The notes beneath the pieces were generated by a model. It worked only from the letters and a program-made list of their open reading frames with translations. It searched no databases and was not told the origin of the DNA. Positions 34,027-40,826 of a DNA stretch of 64,000 nt are shown one piece after another; position 1 is the first letter of the stretch; the number at the start of each line of letters is the position of its first letter. Origin of the DNA: Aedoeadaptatus ivorii (GTDB lineage: Bacteria > Bacillota > Clostridia > Tissierellales > Peptoniphilaceae); contig NZ_JAUSWF010000008.1 in assembly GCF_030815095.1 (NCBI RefSeq), forward strand, positions 62,001 to 126,000, given 5' to 3'. Both the position numbers and the translations under genes were made by a program.

Positions 34027-34851
34027 ATGAAGAAACTATTTACAGCGGCGGCGCTTCTCGCCGTGATGATCGCGGCGGTGGGCTGCACGAAGGCCGATAC
34101 GGGCGCAGGCGCAGAAGACAAAGAATTGATCCGCATCGGCGGAACATCTGTCTCTCAAATCTACTACGAAGCCTGCAAAGACGACTTTGAAAAAAAGGGA
34201 TACAAGACCGAATTCGTTCCCTTCGACGCCAATCCCGTCGTATTGGAAGCCTGCAACAGCGGCGATGTGGATATTTCCATCGGCCAACACCTCAAGTTCG
34301 TCGAATCCTTTAACGCCAACAAATCCGGCGATCTGACCATGGCAAAGCCCTATGTATTCCATACCGGCATCGGTTTGTACTCCGAAAAGTACGACGCCGT
34401 GGACAAAATTCCCGACGGGGCGAAGATCGCGGTTATGAACGATCCCATGAACGAAGACATTGCCATGCGGATTTTGGAAGAAAACGGATTGGTCGAACTA
34501 AAAGAAGGAAAGGATCTCTACACCAAAGCCGATGTGACGAACAATCCGAAAAACATCGAAATCGTCGAAATGGAACAGGCACAGACCGTAACGGCGCTTC
34601 AGGATTTGGATGCCGCCTGTGTATTTTTTACGCATATGGCGAGTGCCGGAAAGGATCCGAGCACCTATCTCGCCAGAGATACCGTAATGATCCGCTACCC
34701 CATGGGCGTAATCGTCAAAAAAGAAAATGAAGCGGCACAATGGGCGGTGGACTTCGCCGAAAGTATGCGCACGGACGCATCGCAGAAAAAAATCGAAGAA
34801 GAATTCCCCGGCGTATTCACCTTCTACACCAGCGACGACGAGGCGAAATAA
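34027..34851 (+). CDS. metQ: Methionine-type substrate-binding lipoprotein (MetQ/NlpA family)
   Basis: This 274-residue protein begins with a lipoprotein signal peptide, MKKLFTAAALLAVMIAAVGC, with the lipidated Cys at residue 20. The NlpA/MetQ fold follows: VSQIYYEACKDDFEKKGYKTEFVPFDANPVVLEACNSGDVDISIGQHLKF across the chain, then the GAKIAVMNDPMNEDIAMRIL region. It captures methionine or its derivatives outside the cell and passes it to MetI. AGGAGG precedes the ATG. Confidence 0.9.
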   Translation: MKKLFTAAALLAVMIAAVGCTKADTGAGAEDKELIRIGGTSVSQIYYEACKDDFEKKGYKTEFVPFDANPVVLEACNSGDVDISIGQHLKFVESFNANKSGDLTMAKPYVFHTGIGLYSEKYDAVDKIPDGAKIAVMNDPMNEDIAMRILEENGLVELKEGKDLYTKADVTNNPKNIEIVEMEQAQTVTALQDLDAACVFFTHMASAGKDPSTYLARDTVMIRYPMGVIVKKENEAAQWAVDFAESMRTDASQKKIEEEFPGVFTFYTSDDEAK

Positions 34852-35634
34852 ATGGACGATTTTCTCGTCGCGACCCAAAAGCTGTATGCCCTCTTGGATC
34901 TAAAGTACAAGGCTGTAAGCGTCGAGGTGCTCAAAGATCGAGAAGCCTTTGAAGCGGAAGACGCGCAGCCCATCCAAAATGCCATCAATTATTGTGGGGC
35001 GGTGCGCGCAGCCACGCGGGGACACGGCATCAAAATTTCCCGCGGTAAATTCCGCTGCAAAAGCGCCGAGCGCTTCTTCGGCATTCATCCCGACGATCCC
35101 GCAAATGCGCGCGGAGAAAATTGGCATAGATTGGGGCTATACGAACAAAAAGAAGTATCCGAAGCGATCCGAACGGGCCAGCGCACACTCCCCGATGGCA
35201 ACTACGGCGTCGTCGTGCGCCCTTTGGAAGCGTGGGGCCGCTGCCCGGAAGTCGTACTGATCTTCGATGTGCCATATATTGCTATGCGCATCGTACAGGG
35301 ATACGGCTATAAATACGGCGAGCCGGAGGGGCTACGGATCTTGGGGAATCAAGCGGTGTGCTATGAGTCCACCACCTTGCCCTTGACCACCGGTTCGCTC
35401 AACCTCTCGCTGTTGTGTATCGGCACCCGACACCGAGCGGGATGGGCGAAAGAAGATATGTCTGTCGGCATTCCTGGAGATAAATTTGCGGGCGTCGTAG
35501 AAGGCATAGAGAAAACGGCCAATACTATGGAGGGGGATGACGAAAAGCGCAGAATCCTCTCCCGGTGGGACGAAAAATCCTGGGGACCGCTACCTTTGCG
35601 GTTTCGATACAATTACTATATGGACTGCAAATAA
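34852..35634 (+). CDS. DUF169-family protein in the metNIQ operon
   Basis: This 260-residue soluble protein begins MDDFLVATQKLYALLDLKYKAVSVEVLK and contains features of DUF169 proteins: AINYCGAVRAATRGHGIKI, a central RPLEAWGRCPEVVLIFDVPYIAMRIVQGYGY and LSLLCIGTRHRAGW. DUF169 proteins have no established activity, and several conserved Cys residues hint at metal or thiol chemistry. The ATG follows the metQ stop with no gap, and a terminator follows the gene, so it belongs to the transporter operon and may act on the imported compound. Confidence 0.8.
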   Translation: MDDFLVATQKLYALLDLKYKAVSVEVLKDREAFEAEDAQPIQNAINYCGAVRAATRGHGIKISRGKFRCKSAERFFGIHPDDPANARGENWHRLGLYEQKEVSEAIRTGQRTLPDGNYGVVVRPLEAWGRCPEVVLIFDVPYIAMRIVQGYGYKYGEPEGLRILGNQAVCYESTTLPLTTGSLNLSLLCIGTRHRAGWAKEDMSVGIPGDKFAGVVEGIEKTANTMEGDDEKRRILSRWDEKSWGPLPLRFRYNYYMDCK

Positions 35635-35647
35635 TCGAGTTCAGCTG

Positions 35648-35677
35648 AAACCGAGTCCGGAAGGATTCGGTTTTTTT
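35648..35677 (+). terminator. Terminator of the metNIQ-DUF169 operon
   Basis: AAACCGAGTCC pairs with GGATTCGGTTT around a GGAA loop, followed by T residues. Confidence 0.9.
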
Positions 35678-35702
35678 GTCGCCGAACAAAAACAATAGGC
35701 GC

Positions 35703-35735
35703 AAAAAAAGCGAGTACGTGCATTGCACGTACTCG
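35703..35735 (-). terminator. Terminator of the minus-strand MltG-like gene
   Basis: CGAGTACGTGCA and TGCACGTACTCG (35711-35735) are perfect 12-base inverted copies around one base. On the minus strand the stem is followed by TTTTTTT (the complement of the A-run at 35703-35709). Confidence 0.88.
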
Positions 35736-35765
35736 TTTCTATTTGTAGATCTTCGCGGGCGCTAT

Positions 35766-36494
35766 TTATTCCGCCGGCGCTTCTTCGGGTGCGGGTTCTT
35801 GGGGCGCCTCTTCTGCCGGTGCCGCTTCTTGGGGCGGCTGTTCGGAGAATTGGGTCATGGCGTCGATCAAGTCCTGTGCCTTGATGGGGGCGTGGATCTC
35901 GTAGCCGCCGGGCAAGATTTTCGCCGTGGCGCCTTGTTCCTGGAGCATGGTGAGGAAGGTGTAACGGTCCTGCACCAAATTTTCCTTGGCGACGATATCG
36001 GCGACGATTTCGTCGGTGGCGTTATAGGGGATTTCGATGGTGACGGTGCGGGTCGCCTTTTGCAGTCCGTCTTCGGTGAGTTGTTTTAGAATGGTCTCGG
36101 GGGATGCGCCTTCGGAGATCTCGAAGGTGCCCTCGGTAAAGTAGTTGGCGACGCCGGATTGAACCGCCATGGCGCGAAAGGCCTCGGCGTCGTTGATCAG
36201 GCCGAGTTCTTTCAATCGGGCGGCGATGGCCGCAGGCGTCGTGTCTTCTACGGTAAGTAAAGTCGTCTCTTTCGACGCGTTTTTGGCGGCATCGGTGATC
36301 TTTCCGAACTGCTCTTTGGAGGACTCGATTTCCGCCACGATGCCGCTGTCTTTTGCATTTTCGGGGGCGGTCAGTCCGAACAAGTGGTTCATGCGCCATT
36401 TGATGACGAACAGGAGTACGGCGAGGACACAGACGATGCCCAAAAATCGCAGTACATTTACCAGAGATCTCGCTAATCTTCCGCTATATTTCAT
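35766..36494 (-). CDS. MltG-like membrane protein with LysM-like domains, no catalytic domain
   Basis: From the ATG at 36494, behind AAAGAGG, the product is 242 residues: a short cytoplasmic start, one membrane helix (residues about 17-33) and an extracytoplasmic region. Residues about 80-145 (TPAAIAARLKELGLINDAEAFRAMA and a GTFEISEGASPETILKQLTEDG-like end) match the LysM-like N-terminal part of the endolytic transglycosylase MltG. A second, weaker copy follows at about 150-205. The catalytic YceG domain is missing, and the protein ends in a Pro/Glu/Ala-rich tail. It may bind peptidoglycan or glycan strands without cutting them. The function is unknown. Confidence 0.7.
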   Translation of the reverse strand: MKYSGRLARSLVNVLRFLGIVCVLAVLLFVIKWRMNHLFGLTAPENAKDSGIVAEIESSKEQFGKITDAAKNASKETTLLTVEDTTPAAIAARLKELGLINDAEAFRAMAVQSGVANYFTEGTFEISEGASPETILKQLTEDGLQKATRTVTIEIPYNATDEIVADIVAKENLVQDRYTFLTMLQEQGATAKILPGGYEIHAPIKAQDLIDAMTQFSEQPPQEAAPAEEAPQEPAPEEAPAE

Positions 36495-36586
36495 ACTGCC
36501 TCTTTTCCTTTTTGTGCGTAAATTCGATATAATCAATGAGAATGGCTATATTATACCACAGCCGCGAGAAAGGAAGGGAATCGCAC

Positions 36587-37522
36587 TTGATCTCTTACAA
36601 AATTGACACAAACGATGCGGGAATGCGACTGGATCGCTACTTAAAAAAGCTTTTGCCCAAGGCCAAGCCCTCGCTCTTGTATAAATCCATCCGCAAGAAG
36701 AATATTACCGTAAACGGAAAGCGCGCCAAGGAAGACGATATGTTAACGGCGGGCGATTCGGTGGAGGTGTTTTTTAGCGACGAGACGATCGAGAAGTTTT
36801 CCCGCAGGCCCCGCTCGGCGGCGGGCAAATTCCCGAAGATCGTCGCCGAGACCGAGGACTTTTTGATTATGGACAAGCCCGTCGGGGTGCTGAGCCACGG
36901 CACGGGACGCCGGTATGAGGATAATATGGTCGATCGCATGATTGCGTATTTGATTCATACCGAGGCGTACAATCCCCGGGCGGAGCACACGTTTACGCCT
37001 TCGGTGGCGAACCGCCTGGATCGAAACACCGGCGGGCTGATCATCGGCGCAAAGACCGCCGAAGGGCTTCGCCATGCCAATCTGTGGCTTCGGGAACGAA
37101 AGCTGAAAAAATACTATCTCACCATTGTCGAAGGCCGGCTGGAGGATGTGCGGGAGGTGGAGAATTACCTGGAAAAAGAAGGGGAGAAGAACCGCATGCG
37201 CGAATCGGCGGACGGCAAGTACGCCCGGGGCATTTACCGGCCCCTCACCTATGGGGACGGCTGCACGCTGGTGGAAGCGGAGCTGATTACCGGGCGCACT
37301 CACCAGATCCGCCAGCAACTCGCCTCGATCGCGCACCCCATCGTGGGCGATCAGAAGTACGGCAAGAAGGCATCGGCCTTTCCCGCGCTCCATCACCAGC
37401 TCTTGCATGCCTATAAGTTAGTCTTTCCCAAAACCGAGGCGTTTCCCGCGGTCTCGAAAAAGACCTATTTATCGGAGCCGGGCGGCAAGTTTCGGGCGAT
37501 TCGGAGGGAACTGCATGTGTAA
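36587..37522 (+). CDS. RluA-family pseudouridine synthase
   Basis: This 311-residue protein starts at the TTG at 36587, eight bases after AAAGGAAGGG. An ATG further upstream would lie before the ribosome-binding site. An N-terminal S4 RNA-binding domain (MRLDRYLKKLLPKAKPS to about residue 70) precedes the catalytic domain with NRLDRNTGGLIIGAKT, where D145 is the catalytic Asp, and GRTHQIRQQLASIAHPIVGDQKYG. The target, 23S rRNA or tRNA, cannot be told from sequence. The end overlaps the next gene by eight bases. Confidence 0.92.
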   Translation: MISYKIDTNDAGMRLDRYLKKLLPKAKPSLLYKSIRKKNITVNGKRAKEDDMLTAGDSVEVFFSDETIEKFSRRPRSAAGKFPKIVAETEDFLIMDKPVGVLSHGTGRRYEDNMVDRMIAYLIHTEAYNPRAEHTFTPSVANRLDRNTGGLIIGAKTAEGLRHANLWLRERKLKKYYLTIVEGRLEDVREVENYLEKEGEKNRMRESADGKYARGIYRPLTYGDGCTLVEAELITGRTHQIRQQLASIAHPIVGDQKYGKKASAFPALHHQLLHAYKLVFPKTEAFPAVSKKTYLSEPGGKFRAIRRELHV

Positions 37523-38369
37523 TATCGGGATCGACATCGGCGGCACCACGATCAAGCTCGGGGTATTGAATGCGGCGGGCGCACTTGCGGCGAAGCGCAG
37601 TGTAGACACCCCCGATACGCCCGATGGGGTGGCGGATGCGATTAGAGAGGCGGTGTCGGAATTTTCTGTCGAGAGCCTGGGGATTTCTACGGCCGGGACG
37701 GTGGACAGAAAGACGCTGTCGCTCACGGATCTCGGCGGCAATGTAAATGCCTGGGGCCACTACCCCCTAAAGGACGCGCTGGCGGCGCGGGGCGTGCGCC
37801 TGGACGCGCTGGAAAACGACATGAACTGTGCGTTGATCGGCGAAATGCACGGCGCCGATGCGGTGGCGCATACGCTGTGGATCGGGATCGGAACGGGAAT
37901 CGGCGGCGCCTATTACGGCGAAGACGGGCTCTTTCGCGGCGACCGCGGCCACGCTCTCGAGATCGGGCACACCATCGTGGTGCGCGGCGGCAGGCGGTGC
38001 AGCTGCGGGCAGAGGGGCTGTGCCGAGGCGTATTTCAGCGCGGGAGCGCTCAAGGCGGCGCGCGATGCGGCGGGTTTTTCCGACACGCAGGCATTTCTTG
38101 CGAGTGAAGATCCCGCGGCGCGGGCGTATCTCGAGGGGCTCGCGGATTTTTGTATCGGCCTGGAAAACACCTTCGATCCGGCGCGGATTGTAATCGGCGG
38201 AGGAATCGCCGAGTACGCGCCGCAGATCGGCAGGCTCTTATCCGAATTGGTGCGATCCCGGGGAAATGCCAACTGCCGGGGCCGCATCGCCGTCGCGACC
38301 AAGGGAAACGACGCCGGCATGATCGGCGCGGCGCTTCTCGGAAAGGCCGCCAGAGAGGAGGCGCAATAG
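37515..38369 (+). CDS. ROK-family sugar kinase
   Basis: This 284-residue protein has the ATP motif GIDIGGTTIKLGV, a second phosphate motif WIGIGTGIGGAYY, and the ROK zinc signature CSCGQRGCAEAY preceded by GH. A helix-turn-helix is absent, so it is a kinase rather than a NagC-type repressor. Glucose or an N-acyl-hexosamine is the likely substrate. It overlaps the rluA-like gene and is followed directly by addB. Confidence 0.9.
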   Translation: MCNIGIDIGGTTIKLGVLNAAGALAAKRSVDTPDTPDGVADAIREAVSEFSVESLGISTAGTVDRKTLSLTDLGGNVNAWGHYPLKDALAARGVRLDALENDMNCALIGEMHGADAVAHTLWIGIGTGIGGAYYGEDGLFRGDRGHALEIGHTIVVRGGRRCSCGQRGCAEAYFSAGALKAARDAAGFSDTQAFLASEDPAARAYLEGLADFCIGLENTFDPARIVIGGGIAEYAPQIGRLLSELVRSRGNANCRGRIAVATKGNDAGMIGAALLGKAAREEAQ

Positions 38370-40826
38370 ATGCGCATTGTAGAGATACCGGTGGGTACGG
38401 GTCCGGAGATCGTAGAGCAATACGCCTCCGGACCTTTTCGCACCACCTATGTATTGGAAAACGGAAGAAGTTTGGCGCGTATCAAGGAATATTGGGCGCG
38501 TCGGGGCGGGGCGCTGGGAATCGACTGTATGACGCTCACCGACGTGGCCGAAGAGCTCGCCATGGAAGAAGTGCGCAACGAGCGGGCGGCGTATCTGCAC
38601 TTTCGCCACCGCCTTCGCCGCACAAAAAGCGCCCTTGCGCATATCGGGGAGCCGGAGCGGGTGCAGGCGTTGTTTTCGTTTTTGGATCGCGCCCGATGGG
38701 TCGATTTTTCCTACCGCGAACTGCCCTATTCCTGGAAGCCAGAATACCCCGAATTGCTGCGTCTGTTCGAGGAAGTGCGGCGCGAAGAAGACTATGTCGG
38801 GGCGCCCGAGATCTTTACGCGCGCACTGGAGGCGGAGGCCTATGTAAAGCGGGCCTATTATGTATTCGGCTTTTTCGAGTTTACCGAAGCGGAACGCGCG
38901 CTCCTCGAAAGGCTGGACGCCGTTTCCCCGGTGACGGTCTTTCGCTTTGTGCCGGAAGAGCCCGTTTCTGGGGTACGGTGTATTGCCTCGCTCGACGAAG
39001 CGCGGATGTTTCGGCATATCGGTGACACCGTACGAGAGGCGCTCAAAGACGATCCCGCCGCGCGCGTGGCGGTGGTGGCCTTTCACGAGGCGGATCGATA
39101 CGCGATCGAAAGCACGCTCGAAAAGGACGGCGTTTTTGTATCGAAGTGTACCAACGTCCTGGACACTTCGCCTGTGGCCGGCGAGCTGCGGATTCTCCTG
39201 CGCTTTTACGACGAGGGCATGGAAGGGCTTTTGGCGCATTTGCGCTCCCGCTTTTCGCGGATTGCGGACGGAAAAGAACTCGCCCGCGTGCTCGAATCCG
39301 TCGGCGCAGACAGCCTCAGGGCGGCACAGGAGGCGCTCTCGTATCGCTGGTTGGGCGAGGAAGCGGATCGGGCGTTATTGTCCCGAAACTTGCCCGCACT
39401 CCGCACATTGTATCGCAATCGGGCGCGCACGACGTCCGATTTTCTCGACGCGATAGAATCCATCTTGCCCACGGGAGAGGCGGATTTGGACGAAGCGCTC
39501 GCCGAAGTGATCCCCGCACTGCGGGAGGGTTTCGGCGCCGATGTGGACGCCCGGGAATTCGAGGCGCTCCTTTCGGCAGAACTGCCCGCCGAAGAGACCG
39601 ACGGGGTCGAGGTGCTCTCCCTCGCCGGCGCATCGGGCGGCGCGTACGACCTCTTGATCGTCTACTCCCTGGACAGCCGCTTTCCGCAACGCGAAAAGGA
39701 GAGCGGTCTGATCCACTACGACAACGAAGCGCGGTTAAAGGAACTGGGGCTGTTTGCGGATTTTCACCGCAAGGAGACGGATTCCATGCGCCTGGACCAT
39801 TTGATCGCCTCATCGGGCAGGGCCATGCTCTATACCATCGGCGACCAGGAGGCGTCCGCCGCCTTTACGAAATACGCCGAAGCGACGGGGACGATAGATC
39901 TCGACCAAAAGCGCGAGGCATATGTGCAGGCGGCGGATCTCGGCGTGGATGCGCGGGGATTTTCGCCGGCGGGGGCGGCGGCGCTTTCTGCCCATTTGCA
40001 GCAAAAGTCCGTATCCACGACGCAGATCGACGACTTTCTCGCCTGTCCCTTTCGCTTTTTTATGGACCATGTGTTAAAAGAAAGCGCAGAGGATCGGGGC
40101 AGAAGGCGCTTTATCGAGCGGGGAAACTTGTACCACAAGGTGTTGGAGTCGTACTTCGCCGGAACCTGCCACCAAGAAGACATCCCCGATAGGGTGCGCG
40201 CCTACTTTGATGCGCATCTGGCGGATCTCCTGCCGCCCTATATGGCGCCGTATTATAAAGCGCGGTTTGTCGAATTTGTCGGCGCCGCCGCTCAAAACGA
40301 AGAGGAGCGCCTACGGTCCGCGGACAAAAACGGTGGGTTCGCCCCCGCCTTTTTTGAGACCGACTTTACCCTCCCCTTCGGGGCCTATACCATTCGCGGG
40401 CGGATCGACCGGATCGACCGCGACGAAGCGGCGAACGAAATTCTGATCGACTACAAGTCTCGGGGCGTGCCCGCCTTTACGGAATTTGAAAACCATACCA
40501 AGCTCCAGCTCTATATCTACGCCATGGCGCGGATGTATATGGGGCACCCTGTGGCGGGACTCGAGTACGTGTCGGTGGAAGGGGCGAAGGAATCGATCAT
40601 GCTCAGAAATACCGAGCGAATCGGATCGTATACGCGCCTCCGGAAGGTGCGAAAGACCGACGATGCGGGCTGGCAGCAAAAGATCGACGATGCGAAGGCG
40701 GCGGTGGCACGCGCGCTGGAGGACATGCAATCGGGAGAATTTCCCGCACAGCCTGCGAAGGAATCGGTCTGTACCTATTGTCAATATATGCCGGTGTGTA
40801 GAAAGGACGAAGCGGAATGCGACTAG
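38370..40826 (+). CDS. addB: AddB-like exonuclease subunit, compact form
   Basis: This 818-residue protein has a RecB-type nuclease domain at its end: GRIDRIDRD, ILIDYKSR (the D-x-K active site) and LQLYIYAMARM. Four Cys residues, C559 and then C801, C804, C810 in CTYCQYMPVC, match the AddB iron-sulfur cluster spacing CxxCx5C. AddB/RexB proteins usually exceed 1,050 residues and often have an N-terminal Walker A; here the N-terminal half is shorter and I see no Walker A. With AddA it processes double-strand breaks for recombination. It begins directly after the ROK stop and overlaps addA. Confidence 0.88.
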   Translation: MRIVEIPVGTGPEIVEQYASGPFRTTYVLENGRSLARIKEYWARRGGALGIDCMTLTDVAEELAMEEVRNERAAYLHFRHRLRRTKSALAHIGEPERVQALFSFLDRARWVDFSYRELPYSWKPEYPELLRLFEEVRREEDYVGAPEIFTRALEAEAYVKRAYYVFGFFEFTEAERALLERLDAVSPVTVFRFVPEEPVSGVRCIASLDEARMFRHIGDTVREALKDDPAARVAVVAFHEADRYAIESTLEKDGVFVSKCTNVLDTSPVAGELRILLRFYDEGMEGLLAHLRSRFSRIADGKELARVLESVGADSLRAAQEALSYRWLGEEADRALLSRNLPALRTLYRNRARTTSDFLDAIESILPTGEADLDEALAEVIPALREGFGADVDAREFEALLSAELPAEETDGVEVLSLAGASGGAYDLLIVYSLDSRFPQREKESGLIHYDNEARLKELGLFADFHRKETDSMRLDHLIASSGRAMLYTIGDQEASAAFTKYAEATGTIDLDQKREAYVQAADLGVDARGFSPAGAAALSAHLQQKSVSTTQIDDFLACPFRFFMDHVLKESAEDRGRRRFIERGNLYHKVLESYFAGTCHQEDIPDRVRAYFDAHLADLLPPYMAPYYKARFVEFVGAAAQNEEERLRSADKNGGFAPAFFETDFTLPFGAYTIRGRIDRIDRDEAANEILIDYKSRGVPAFTEFENHTKLQLYIYAMARMYMGHPVAGLEYVSVEGAKESIMLRNTERIGSYTRLRKVRKTDDAGWQQKIDDAKAAVARALEDMQSGEFPAQPAKESVCTYCQYMPVCRKDEAECD

